Positions 12,862-23,628 of a DNA stretch of 64,000 nt are shown in pieces. This DNA comes from Chaetoceros tenuissimus (Eukaryota; Bacillariophyta; Thalassiosirophyceae; Chaetocerotales; Chaetocerotaceae): positions 1,178,001 to 1,242,000 of the forward strand of contig BLLK01000023.1 of NCBI GenBank assembly GCA_021927905.1, in the 5' to 3' direction. The notes beneath the pieces were generated by a model. It saw only the letters and a program-made list of their open reading frames with translations. It ran no database searches and had not been told where the DNA came from. Both the position numbers and the translations under genes were made by a program. How positions within the stretch are numbered: the first letter of the stretch is position 1; each line of letters starts with the position of its first letter.

Positions 12862-15800
12862 CTACGCCGCCCTCGACTGCATTCCTCTGTGTACAATATG
12901 GTTCTTTGACTTTTGTTTCCAATGATGATTTGTTTCCTTATTGGAAACCTTCTTCTCAGAATATTGATAGCTGACTACGGATTCGCATTCAGAGTCGTCT
13001 TCATTCATCTCTTCCAAAGACCTCTTGGCTTTACCTAGTTCACAAGTATTGACATGGGCTGCGAAACGCAAACTGCAAAGAGTTTCCTGTGCACTTCCTT
13101 CAGTTGGACTAAGATTTACAAACATCAAACATTTGCCGTCTCCACTTAGACTAGGCTGTAGTAGATATGTAAGCTTGGAATCTCTAAATGGAATGTGGCT
13201 CGCCTTCTTTCCAATTGCAACAAAGACACTGGAGAGAGCCGAGAGGCTCTTGTTGATGTGCAATGTTTCCTTCTGCCTAGTGCCAGTTGCATGACTCCGG
13301 CTCAATCTTTCAGAGCCAGCCAAATCTACTAAATTGAGCGTTCCACGTAAGGCTTGCTTATTCTTTTTATTCACGGCAGTAAGATGTAGAGTAAACACAG
13401 AACTAGAAAAAAATGGAGATGAAAATTGTGAAAACAGAAAAAAGTTCAACTTATCGAAATGAGAAGACTTACTGTGAACGACTCGATACAGAATTCATAT
13501 CGGTCGATCCTGTGGTTCTATGCCGGTGAGCCAATGTCATAACATCCTCCACAGCTTCAATGTCTGGAATTGGAAATGAATGTTTGATAAGTATCATTTC
13601 AGGTTGCAATAATCAACTAGAACGAAATCAAACTTACCGCAAGGGTCGAGAGGGACCATATGGACGTTGGTAATATAACGACGACCATCTGGGTTCACCT
13701 TGATTTCATGCTTCAAATCCAAGGAAGGATCATCCTCTTCCCTCAGTAGGTCACGAATAACTTCATTATATATTTCAACAAAAGAGACTTGCATGCTGTA
13801 TGACCATCCATCATGCTCGAGTGTTTCCTTGTATTGACCAACCTGCTCTATTGCTCGAGGAATAATTCCACTAGGATTGGAAATGAATGTTTTCATGAGT
13901 ATCAAATCAGGTTGCAATGCTCAATAAGAGTAGAATTAAACTTACCGCATTTCACTGTGCCCTATTCCCTGCATAGTATGAGTCTTGCCTGAACCACTTT
14001 GACCATAGGCAAATAAACAGACGTGATATCCATCGAGAGCACTCTGTACAAGCTCAGAAACCTCCTTAAAGATTACATCTTGACCCACACATGGACCGAA
14101 AACTTTATCAAACTCAAAGTTATGGCCTTTATGGTGTGTCTTATCATACTGTGTAAAAAGATTGTGAGTATATGAGATCAAAAGATCAAGTGCCTAAAAT
14201 AGATCAAGGTCAAAACTTACTAGCTTCAATGCTGTTTCGCTCCTTGGAACGCACATTGGATTTTCATCTCTGTCAACATTGTCATCCGGAAGGAAAGGTC
14301 TTACCCTAGCAAACACTCTCACATTACCTCTTAGTTCTTGGATGAGGTTATGCATTTTCCTCTTTTCTGTATGTAAGTCGGTTATAGTCTGTTCGAGTTC
14401 TTGAACCTTTCGTTCCGATATCGCACCCACCTCCCTACTTCTACTTTCCTCAGATCTCAATCGTTCTAGAGGCGAAGAAAAGTCAGTTACGCACCTAAAA
14501 GACATGATTTCTCTATTGCTATATAAATATATCACATACCTTTGAGTATTTCAATCTCCGAAGCAAGTTTGCCCATTTCTTCGGCATTTTCTGCAATAGC
14601 GGCATGCTTCTCGTCTTTTAGTGCAAGCTTCAAAGTTTCAACTTCCCCAAGGAGACCAAGAATCCTTTCGTTTGCAGCGTCGAGTTCTTTTTGCTTCTCC
14701 TCAAGTTTGTCTACTTGAATCTGCACTTCCTTATGCCATTTAGCTTCCATAATATCACTAGATTCGTTGAGAGAAACCTCCATTTGCGCGTGCTCCTTCG
14801 TCATGGCTGTTTTTGATGTGAGTTATGAGGCATAAGAATAGATAAGTTGTAACAAACATCTGCTAGCATGCTTACCCAACATTTGTGCTGAAAGGGCAAT
14901 ACGTTCGTTACGTTCTTCTCTCTCTTTCTGCTCAGACTTTGCTCTAAGTTCCTTCTCTAGAGTTAATTGGCTCATAGTGGCCTGAAGATTTTCTTTGACT
15001 TCATCAACTCTTCCCTTCATCTCATCAAGACTCTTCAACGCAGCGAGACGTTCTTGCTTTGACTCATTCAAAGTCTCTTTCAAAGTGCTTCGCTCATTAT
15101 TGTAAACATTGAGCTCGCCTTTTGTAACCGCCAAAGCATTTTCAAGTTCCTTCATTTTACTTTCTGCGCATTGCAGTTGATGATTGAGTTGAGCTTCTCT
15201 ATTATGTGACTGGGATTGTATATTTCCAATGGATTTTGTAAGTTCTGCAAGATGAACATCTTTCATCATGGCTTGTTCCTCCATTGATGCACGTTCAGTT
15301 TCGGCTAGATGATGAAGAAATAAAATGAATGGGAAAAAGACATTAATATACATCTTCGATCCAAGTCAAGAGGTGCTTACCTCGTGCAAACTGTGTCTGA
15401 GCCATAGCTAGTTCCTGATCCAGTTTCTCAACCTTTTCCTTATACTCTCGTAATTCTTGTTTTAGTTCCTTGTTCTTCTTTTCGACTTCGTGATCAATAA
15501 AATCTTGATCACGCTTCTTGAATCGTTTTCTTGATTCAACGTCTTCCTTCAATCTATCATAGCGTTCTTTTTCCTGACGCATCATCTCTTGATTACTTCG
15601 CTTCTGCAATTCAAATTGAATAGTTGCATTAGATGCAGTATTTTGAGCATCAGTTAAATTTAATTTGAGTCCTTCGATTTCACTTCGAAGGTATTGTATT
15701 TTATCATCGGCAAGGCTTAACTCTCTCATGGTATCCTTTGCATTATCTATGTTGCATCACGGTTAGATGTACTAATATGAAAGATTCATAGTATTGGTAG

Positions 15801-16983
15801 CCTACTACTTCTCACCTTTCCAAATGATGTTATCAACCTCTACTTGCTTGACTTTTGCCTTAAAGTACGCGCGGTCTTCATCCAACATTTGTGCTATTTC
15901 CAAAGCAGAAGCCCATCTATCAATACACGCTTTCTCAGCTTGTACCGATCTTTTCACAAATTCATTCTTTCCTTTTGTCACCGCAGCCAGAGCCTCCTTC
16001 AATCTCTTGATAACTTTTTCTCCAGCTGTTATTCTATGTTCTGGGTCCATGGTTTTGGTACTGACGCGTACCCTCATAATTCTTCTGATTTCATCGTCAG
16101 AAATTCCAGTTCCTAAACTGAATATATCTGATGCTATAAACCTATGAAAATGCAAGTTAGAATCATGTCAAAAAGTGTATAGTACTATTCTTGAGAACTA
16201 ATATACTTACTCTGTTTCCAATCTTGAGGTTTCCAAGTCTTTAATGTCTTGCATGAGTTCTCTGGTTTTATCATCAACTGCTTTTCTTTTTCCATTCAAA
16301 GCAGATGATACTCTCGGAGCTTTCTGACGACTCATGTATGAATGAGATTGGAAAGGACGAGGTGGAGTCACAGCATGCATACCTCGTTTATTCGAAGAGT
16401 ATGTATTTTGATAACTTCTTCTAGTTGTTGGACGCCCCGTATGAGGATGATGAGCCACAGTATGTCCATGTCTACCAACTGGATGGCTATGTCTGCGAGA
16501 AGGTGGAGTATATTTTTGATCTTCATTTGTTGCTTCACTCTTGACATCTTCTGAAACTATTGATAAGCCATTCATTGTAAATGTAGTGGCAGAAGACATA
16601 CTCATTCCTGTAGCCAATGAAGTCTCTTCTGTAGCAGCTGTAATTGTTCCGTCTGGAGAAGACCGTCGTTGCTTCTTGACAACATGATGATGATGACTTC
16701 CAGTGATTGCTGACGGTTTCATCACTTCATTTTTCTTTGCAGGAATGTAAATTTCATTCAATTGATCTCTAACTTCGTCAGGATCTTCATCTACCATTTC
16801 AGGTTCTAAAGCTGCTTCCATTTGAGGACTATCTATAAAGTGTTGATCCTCCTGCTGTACGACTGCCTCAATTACTTTCACTGGAGTTTCGTTTGGATTC
16901 ACTTTTTCTTCATGCTTTTCTATTTGACCAGCCGTCTGCTTCTCATTGACTGGTTCACGTTTGAGTTCAATCACTTCGCTCAT
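12862..16983 (-). CDS. Kinesin-14 (C-terminal motor, minus-end-directed), 10 exons
   Basis: Ten exons on the minus strand: 16983-16211, 16141-15816, 15746-15381, 15304-14876, 14806-14540, 14465-14221, 14148-13946, 13870-13638, 13563-13473, 13402-12862. All junctions are GT-AG with matching phase; the total is 3474 nt, 1157 aa. Introns are 69-76 nt. Residues 1-270 are low-complexity and His/Arg-rich; about 280-765 is heptad-rich coiled coil; the motor begins near residue 770 with [14 protein letters not shown], the neck/motor junction typical of kinesin-14. P-loop [10 protein letters not shown] lies near 850, SSRSH spans exons 9-10, and [11 protein letters not shown] (switch II) lies near 1000. 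The motor is at the C-terminus, which in this family means minus-end-directed spindle or transport work. Exon 9 (91 nt) restores the SSRSH switch I motif. The stop lies 75 bp from the UBR4 stop, so the two genes are convergent. Confidence 0.93.
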
Positions 16984-17511
16984 ATTTGATTTGTATTGTT
17001 TGATTTATTATTTATATGTATATAAGCCTATGTGTTGCAACACGATTTAACTCATCAGGGTTCTGTTTCATGTTTTGCTCGACCAGAAGCTACAAACTCT
17101 AATGAGAAGCCTATTGATTGATCGACACAAAGTTGAAGCGAATAGGCCATTTATTTCTCCGAAGATTCGGAGAATCGGGTAAACTATTTGAAATGTTGTA
17201 AGCTTTTATTTGAACATGAAGAGACGTATGAAAAGCAACAACAGACAACACTCAACACCTGCTATTCAAGGCGAGATTTTTCAGTTGCATATATTACAGG
17301 TAGTTGCAGAAAGCAGTAGTACGTAGACTAATAAAGATAGCACAGACATCTTCGAAAATTGTAGCAGATTGACGCGAGTCAAAACCACGACTGAGACATA
17401 TATCTAAAAAAATATTTTTGGCGATTTTATAGTTTATTACATTTTACTGACATTGACTTGCACATAAATTTCATTTTGAATATTATACATTGTACAACAA
17501 TAAATTAAAAT
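16984..17511. promoter_or_regulatory. Divergent intergenic region between kinesin-14 and LRR-RING genes
   Basis: This 528-bp AT-rich gap must carry promoters for both flanking genes because they diverge. I see no conserved box like those in the MYND array. The only clear structure is a perfect inverted repeat, TTCTCCGAA-GA-TTCGGAGAA, at 17155-17174, which could be a dimeric protein-binding site or a hairpin. Its role is not shown by the sequence. Confidence 0.4.
17155..17174. repeat. 20-bp perfect inverted repeat
   Basis: Two 9-bp arms (TTCTCCGAA / TTCGGAGAA) are separated by GA. It sits in the divergent intergenic gap, about 170 bp from the kinesin start and 340 bp from the LRR-RING start. 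Confidence 0.6.
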
Positions 17512-19365
17512 ATGAGAGTTGCTAGTGTTGATGGTCTTGTGACTCTCTATTATGACGGAACAGATCTTTACAATGAGGATTATGTAGATGAAATATTGGA
17601 TGGTTGGTATGCAGATATTCCATATTACTTAGAAAACCTATCCCACTCGGAACATTATTCAAAAGAATGTAAAAAATATTGGGAAGAACGGTTATCATGG
17701 CAGCAGATTATTGTGGCAGTAGGCGTTACAGAGATTCCGGAATATGCTTTCTTCCTGTGCCTAAATATTGAAAGAGTTATCTTTGCCGATACTGTTACTA
17801 GCCTCAAGGATTGTGCTTTCCATAGATGCAAGAATCTTAAATTTATCAAATGGTCTAAAAACACAGAATTCTTGGGACATAGGGTATTTGATGATTGTAA
17901 CCTCACCACGGTCTTTATTCCTCCAAAATGCAAAGAGATCAAAGATTGGGCATTCCAAGACAACGAGAATTTGAGTATCTTTGTGGTCCCACAGGAAACC
18001 AAACTTGATAGTGATGTCATTGGAGGTACAGAGCTGATTCGGCATTGTCCAATTGAATATGAAAACAAAGTAAGCGAATGGGTCAAAGGTATCAATGCTG
18101 AAGAGAAGTATAAACTACATCGAGCTTGTTCTTCAATCCAGCCTTCGAGTAAAGTCATCTTCGCCATTATTCAAAAGAAAGGAATTTTTGCGGTCCGTGT
18201 AAAAAATGAAATAGGTCTAACTCCATTGGATTATCTAGCAAAGAACCCTCACACAGAATTGACTTCGAAATGCATCATTGAGAGTTATAGAAAAAATTGG
18301 AAATCTGATGAATCCGATGATGAATCTGATGATGAATCTGATGATGAATTTGATGATAGTGATCTCACAGAAACGTCAATCATCAGTAGTTTACAAGATC
18401 ATATTCAGAGCTTAGAACTCAAGCTTTCTAAGCAAAAGGAAGAAATCTCCCAAAAGAATGAAGTTATCAAAGAGCAAGCTGGACAAATTGCCAAATTTGA
18501 GGAGGATATTGGCAATCGTCGAAATGGTAATGACTTGTTCATGTCAGTTGAACTATCACAAGAAGAAATAAATTGCTGTTTGTGTTACAATAAATTTTCT
18601 ACTGACATCAACTCCAAAGAAGAAAAGATCCGTAGGTTCTTACCTATACTGAGTAGGGCTGCATGCCCGCACTACTTTTGCCAAGGCTGTATACTACAGA
18701 CACAGTTATCGGAAACAGAACGAACATATCGAAATAGAGTTCCCACATGGCTTGATTGCATGATTTGTAAACGAAAGAAGGCATTTTGCCCAAAGGATCC
18801 AAACTATCACTTGACACTCATGGATCTTTTACGACGTGCTCAAAGAATTCCTCATGGAACAAATGTCAAGATTGAAGAAAATGACGACGTCGTACATTCT
18901 GAAATATTATCCACTGATGTTTCAAATACAAGTAATGAAGTGCATGATGACATCGTACCTTCTGAGATACGTTCATCTACTAACGCTTCAAATACAAGTT
19001 ATGAAGCGCGCAATGACACAATGACAATCGCAGAGAGCGCAGTAGATGACCGCCGACAAAGTAAGCGACTGAGAACATCAAACGCAGCAGTTCCAATCAA
19101 GAGAGAAGACATTGTGGATGGGGTAGTAAAGTGCCCAGTCTGTCAAGTATCTGTAGTTACAAGCGACAAGGGATGCAACATCATTACATGTCGAAATCAT
19201 AGTCCTCACTTTGTATATTTCTGTATCCACTGCAAAAAAGTAAACGAGAATGGGGTTGAATATGTAACTTGCTCATGCGAATCTCGAAATACGAGAGAGA
19301 CTAGAGCGGAAGCTCAGAAAAGAAGAAAAAAAGAGGCTAGAGAAAATCCAATTGAATTAGACTAA
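17512..19365 (+). CDS. BspA-type leucine-rich-repeat protein with RING and C-terminal zinc finger
   Basis: A single 617-aa exon. Residues 1-15 (MRVASVDGLVTLYYDG) look like the start of a diatom LRR family that I recall from Chaetoceros. Residues about 65-165 hold BspA/LRR_5-like repeats (IPEYAFFLC, DCAFHRCKNL, IKDWAFQDNENL). Residues 195-250 look like a family-specific block ending in GLTPLDYLAKNP, reminiscent of an ankyrin end. An acidic run from a 12-bp-like DNA repeat (SDDE units, 18304-18360) precedes a short coiled coil (about 290-335). A RING-type finger follows at about 353-430 (CCLC, CPHYFCQGC, CMIC), and a second Cys/His cluster at about 543-590 (CPVC, GCNIITC, CIHC, CSC) resembles an IBR-type fold. 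Family knowledge: RING proteins often act as ubiquitin E3 ligases, with the LRRs likely to bind a partner. Its substrate cannot be told. The start is the first ATG. Confidence 0.8.
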   Translation: MRVASVDGLVTLYYDGTDLYNEDYVDEILDGWYADIPYYLENLSHSEHYSKECKKYWEERLSWQQIIVAVGVTEIPEYAFFLCLNIERVIFADTVTSLKDCAFHRCKNLKFIKWSKNTEFLGHRVFDDCNLTTVFIPPKCKEIKDWAFQDNENLSIFVVPQETKLDSDVIGGTELIRHCPIEYENKVSEWVKGINAEEKYKLHRACSSIQPSSKVIFAIIQKKGIFAVRVKNEIGLTPLDYLAKNPHTELTSKCIIESYRKNWKSDESDDESDDESDDEFDDSDLTETSIISSLQDHIQSLELKLSKQKEEISQKNEVIKEQAGQIAKFEEDIGNRRNGNDLFMSVELSQEEINCCLCYNKFSTDINSKEEKIRRFLPILSRAACPHYFCQGCILQTQLSETERTYRNRVPTWLDCMICKRKKAFCPKDPNYHLTLMDLLRRAQRIPHGTNVKIEENDDVVHSEILSTDVSNTSNEVHDDIVPSEIRSSTNASNTSYEARNDTMTIAESAVDDRRQSKRLRTSNAAVPIKREDIVDGVVKCPVCQVSVVTSDKGCNIITCRNHSPHFVYFCIHCKKVNENGVEYVTCSCESRNTRETRAEAQKRRKKEARENPIELD

Positions 19366-19600
19366 TTGGCAAATCTCAATTAGAAAGAAAGGGAAAAATT
19401 CGATTGAGCAGGATCAGAAACGTCTATTCCTAATAGGTAATGCGCTACTGAAACGCTTACGGCTACGTGTAGCTTGCTCTATCGTCGAATAATACTACTA
19501 AATCTATAATGTATTATTTCTATAGGACTCGAGCTCAACACCTATAATCTCCTTCTACTTCGCTCCTAGTCCATACTCGATCCATCACTCTCACTACCTA

Positions 19601-21178
19601 CTACTTGCCTTTATTTCCTTCGACAATCAACATTAGTTCTTCACACAAAGCTTGCAACTCCGCATTCTCATTCTTCAAAGCCTCCTTCTCCTCTGCAACA
19701 ACACTATAAGCTCTCACCGCATCCTTCCTCTCTTTTTCCAAAACTTCCAACCGTTCCTCTAAATTCTGCTCCTTTTGCACAAACGAATTGGCCTTTTCCA
19801 AGTATGATTGTTTCAATTTCAAAGTTTCTGCATTATCCGTTGCCAACTTGGCTTGCAATTCAGCATTTTCCGCCAAGACTTTATTCATTTCCTGACTGTA
19901 ATTCTGATCCTTCTTTTCCAACTGCAATAGTTTATCTCTTGTGATAGTATACTTTTTTTCTACATCTTGTTTTTCAGTTTTCAAAGAGATGTAATCTTGT
20001 TTGAGTTTCAAAAACGTTTTTTGTGCCGCTGCAAATTGTGATTCGGCCGCTAGACGTATCTCCTCTCTCGCTTGAATGATGGCATCTTCTTTGGAAGTTT
20101 TGAGATTCAATAGTTGCGATTCATGCATAGTTTCCATTTCTTCTATCGAAGTTTGCAATTCTTTTACTTGTGTTTTAGTAGTTTCCACCAATTGACTCTC
20201 CTCTTCTAACTTTGTTTTATAAACCACCAATTGATTCATGAGTGCTTCATTCATAATGTTAGTTTTTGTCACACTCTCTCTCAACTCTACTAATTGCTCT
20301 TCATATGTCGACTCTAAATGATTCAATTGCTGTAAAATTTCATCAATTTGTTGATCATGAGTTTGTTTTTGGAGGTGTAATTTCTTTTCATAGAATTCTT
20401 TGAGGGAGTGTATTTCCATATGTGCGGATATGGTAGATGTGTGTGTATCATTTGAGGTAGATGCTTTGATGGGTGATTCGTACTTTTGTTCTGAAGGAGG
20501 TGAAGCAGGAGGAGAGGAAGGAATGGCATCGATGATCTTTGCAGTAGATTGACTAATGGTTGTTACTGTTTCATTGGCAGTTGGAGTCGTTGAAACATCA
20601 TTTGAAATTTCTTTCGATTCTTCAATCTCTTCTTCTTCTTCGTAACTAATGTTGTCATCGTCATCATTAGTCTCATTGTCTTGTTTATCAGCAATCGACT
20701 CATCAACAACAGCATGATTCGTATCATCAAGAGCAGGAGTATTCGAAGGAGAGTCAGTCACTTCATCAGCAGTCTCTTGCAATCGATGCTCCAAATTCAA
20801 ATTTGAATCTAAAATCGAATTGGAAGATAGTCCATTCATGTCCACTTCAATCGAGTCAGTACTTGCAACTTGTACCACCTCTTCATCATGACAAGAAAGA
20901 GTTGAAGATTGTTCATTGCAAGAGTCACGAGATTCCATTTTGAAAGGATCCTGACTCTCTTTTACCTCCTCTTCTTTCTCATTCTCTTCTTGGTTCTCTT
21001 TATCGATATTAGATGAAGTTTCTTTATTCGTTTCAATGATTTCGTTTTCTTCTTCGTTAGTAAGAGAAGCAGGAGAAGAAAGAGAGGGAGAAGGAGAGAT
21101 GTCTTGTTGCTCTTGATGATTGTCTTTTTTCAAATTGACAGATTCTGTCGATTCCATACTTTGACACTCTTCAATCAT
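19601..21178 (-). CDS. Acidic coiled-coil protein, possibly TACC-like
   Basis: A single 525-aa exon. Residues 1-230 are acidic, Ser/Thr/Glu-rich and low-complexity. Residues about 245-525 are an almost unbroken coiled coil with charged heptads. The last residues (ENAELQALCEELM) resemble the end of the TACC domain of animal and fungal transforming acidic coiled-coil proteins, where an EN-EL-IC-DLI type ending is usual; an acidic N-terminus with a C-terminal coiled coil also fits that family. TACC proteins bind spindle and centrosomal microtubule factors. This is a suggestion from pattern only; golgins or tropomyosin-like proteins can look similar. It is convergent with the LRR-RING gene and divergent from the first MYND gene. 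Confidence 0.55.
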   Translation of the reverse strand: MIEECQSMESTESVNLKKDNHQEQQDISPSPSLSSPASLTNEEENEIIETNKETSSNIDKENQEENEKEEEVKESQDPFKMESRDSCNEQSSTLSCHDEEVVQVASTDSIEVDMNGLSSNSILDSNLNLEHRLQETADEVTDSPSNTPALDDTNHAVVDESIADKQDNETNDDDDNISYEEEEEIEESKEISNDVSTTPTANETVTTISQSTAKIIDAIPSSPPASPPSEQKYESPIKASTSNDTHTSTISAHMEIHSLKEFYEKKLHLQKQTHDQQIDEILQQLNHLESTYEEQLVELRESVTKTNIMNEALMNQLVVYKTKLEEESQLVETTKTQVKELQTSIEEMETMHESQLLNLKTSKEDAIIQAREEIRLAAESQFAAAQKTFLKLKQDYISLKTEKQDVEKKYTITRDKLLQLEKKDQNYSQEMNKVLAENAELQAKLATDNAETLKLKQSYLEKANSFVQKEQNLEERLEVLEKERKDAVRAYSVVAEEKEALKNENAELQALCEELMLIVEGNKGK

Positions 21179-21375
21179 TTCCTTCTTTAGTAGATTGTAG
21201 TAATCAATAGAGTAGTAGTGTGTAATAGTGATGGTAACTAACTAACTAGCTTACTGTTGTTGTGCTTCTATTTGAATTGAAATGAACTTCGATTGACTTC
21301 CATTTGAATGTGGCGGTGTGACCGTTTTATTTGAATTTCTTAATCTAGGGATACTCTAATTTGAACTGGGATTTG

Positions 21376-21449
21376 ATCCTATTGGGTAGGGAATTTGACA
21401 ACATGACGTCAATTGACTGATATGATGATTATGATGGCTGTCATTGGAT
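21376..21449 (+). promoter_or_regulatory. Three-part CCAAT/CRE promoter module of MYND gene 1
   Basis: Box 1 ATCCTATTGGGTAGGGA is at 21376-21392, the palindrome TGACGTCA at 21404-21411 and TGTCATTGGAT at 21439-21449, about 250 bp before the first-exon ATG. ATTGG is an inverted CCAAT box and TGACGTCA is a bZIP/CRE-type site; both identities come from established motifs, and function here is inferred from conservation across the array. The gap 21179-21699 otherwise holds only the 5' leaders of two divergent genes. Confidence 0.7.
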
Positions 21450-21699
21450 AAGATGTGCACGAAAAATGAAACACAAAGAAAGATTGCATAAATCGCTTTT
21501 ATAAACATCTATTCGAGTCTAGGCTGACAATAAAGAGGAAGCAATCAAGGCCTTACAAATTGAGTAACAGGAAGAGTAGAATCAAGACTAGAAAGAACAA
21601 GACAAAGAAAAAGCAGCAAAGAACAGCAGCCAGTGACAAGAAAGAACACCAAAGAAAAAGACAAGGAGTGACCGACCAAACAATAGTATTCCAAGAGCT

Positions 21700-23446
21700 A
21701 TGGGTAAAAAGAGTAAACGCCGTATTGGAAAAAGAAAAAAACAGAGGGATGCTTGGGCAGAAAGCAAAATCCATGAAGATGGTAAGATAGTTTGATGTTA
21801 GACATAGTATCCTCGTACTTATAACATGCATGATGGCTGCTCATTCTTCAACGATCAAATAATTCTTACTTCCAAAAGTTATAGTCAATAACGAGAGAGA
21901 AGTCTTACAGCAGCATATGGACGAGCTCACACTTGCAAGTGTATACAACAATGAAGAATTTGATAATTATGAATCCATGGAAAAGATATCATACTATTTT
22001 GATATTCCACTGCCATGGACTGTTGAAGAAAAAGAGGCTTTTGAAGAATTCATGCTCTGGTCTCTCAGGGGTAAGGCTTATCTAACTACAAAGTCATTTG
22101 AAAGATTAGTAATAGCAAAGATGATTGTCGAAGGAAAAATTTCTATTGAAGATATTACGCTAAAAAGAAGTGAGATACTTGAAAAGATAGATCGGCGAAT
22201 AACATCATTTGAAATGCAACATGGTATTCATTTACTAATGGAAGGAATAAAATTCGATAGTTTTGAGTTGGAATCGGATTTTCGATTGCAATTGGCGGAA
22301 GTCTTGGAGAGAGAACATCGCTATCTTCTTCCATTGCTTCTCATTGCCCATGATTCTTTTCAGGAAACTATTTCCAAATTTTCAAATAAAGGGGGAGTAT
22401 GTCTCGAAAACTGTCCCTTCTTTGGACTTACAGAACATGATTTTAATCAGCGATTTAATAAAAAGATTGGAGATATGGTAGAATCCTCATTCAGGAGAGA
22501 ATATCCACAGGAAATCAACTATATGTGTGTGATTCTATCATACTATATGCATCGATCAGGAACTACAAAGTTGGAATCTTCGCTGGAATCTTTTGGGAAT
22601 ACTATTTATGCACAAACAATCATATTTTCTCTTTTAGAACTCTTTGAAGAAATGCACAGCTGCTGGAGATGTAAACAATTGCATTTACAAGGCGAAGGGG
22701 AACAAGCCAAAACTCTCATCTGTGCTAGCTGTAAATGCGCTGTATACTGCTCTCGAGAATGCCAGATAAAAGATTGGAAAGAAGGGAGATCTTCTCATAA
22801 AAAATGTTGTGAAAATATCAGTTTACGCTGGTCATTACATTATGCAAACAAAAGGCGTGTCGGAAAAGCACTTCGAAAAGGAAGGATATTTACAAAGCCA
22901 GTTACAGTCAAAGGGATAGAGAGGGAATGCTTTTTACGACCTTCCGAGTTGTTAGATTACTATCTCTGCTGTATGAGAAATGCTCAAAATACCAGGTTAG
23001 CATCATTGGATACTTTTTTTTCATCAATGGATGCATTTTACGAGAATATGGCAAGATTGGCTTGTGGAGGAACACATCCAATATTTGGTGAGGATACTAT
23101 ATCTTTGAAGCTACAGGAGAAGATAAGGAAAGGCTATGAAGATATCTTCTTAGATTTTGACTGTGGTAGCTTTACAAAAGAACAGTTTTCAACTGTTCTC
23201 AATATTGCAGTAGTTCTCAAGTATCAGATAGAAGTATATGGTAGAATTGCCCCTTCAAAACATGAACATTTGCATGGCTTTGAGCTATCTGTTGATCAAT
23301 TTATTACTCTTTATATTTGTTATGAAGCTTTCGATTTACATAAGCAAACTTTTAGGTATGATTTTGATAGGTTTAGACTCGAACAAATATTCCTGCAAGA
23401 ATTAAAGGCATACCAAAATGAAGAGAAGGAAGAACACAAGATATAA
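21700..23446 (+). CDS. MYND family protein 1 (MGKK type)
   Basis: Exon 1, 21700-21781, codes MGKKSKRRIGKRKKQ...; intron 21782-21884 (103 nt, GTAAGA...TATAG) is phase 1; exon 2 is 21885-23446; together 547 aa. The AG at 21884 rather than the closer 21910 is chosen because only it keeps frame. Core features: helical block with EEFMLWSLRGKAYLTTK (the usual LTPKKFAKM is altered), linker, MYND finger (CWRC, CASCKCAVYCSREC, H-x3-C) in the second half, then the conserved C-terminal domain with RVGKALRKGRIFTKP, CFLRPSE, LACGGTH and LSVDQFITLYICY. MYND fingers bind proline-rich peptides in known proteins. No SET domain is present, so a methyltransferase role is not supported. The basic leader may be a nuclear signal. 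Confidence 0.88.
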
Positions 23447-23559
23447 AGTAAAGCTACATTCAAGCGATGGATGTATTACATTTCAATTTATAAACTTGTC
23501 GAAAATAGAATCCATGATGGGATGAACTAAAACTAGGCTTTATTAATGAGTTCTCCATA

Positions 23560-23580
23560 AATTTAGAATAGTGAGGAAGT
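23560..23580 (+). promoter_or_regulatory. Conserved intergenic motif AATTTAGAATAGTGAGGAAG
   Basis: This is one copy of a motif with consensus ATTTAGAAAAGTGAGGAAG that recurs between array genes, just downstream of one gene and 20-60 bp before the promoter module of the next. It could be a 3'-end element or a promoter element. Other copies lie near 25944, 27998, 33996, 37982, 46660, 48715, 50773, 55142, 57020 and 61043. Confidence 0.55.
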
Positions 23581-23628
23581 TTTGTCCATAGATGTTAAGA
23601 CTTCATCCTGTTAGGTAAGGAGTTATAA

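Noticed and set aside
18304-18360. Minisatellite in the LRR-RING gene
   Set aside because: The GATGAATCTGAT repeat is short, in frame and codes a simple acidic linker; it is noted in the gene entry only.
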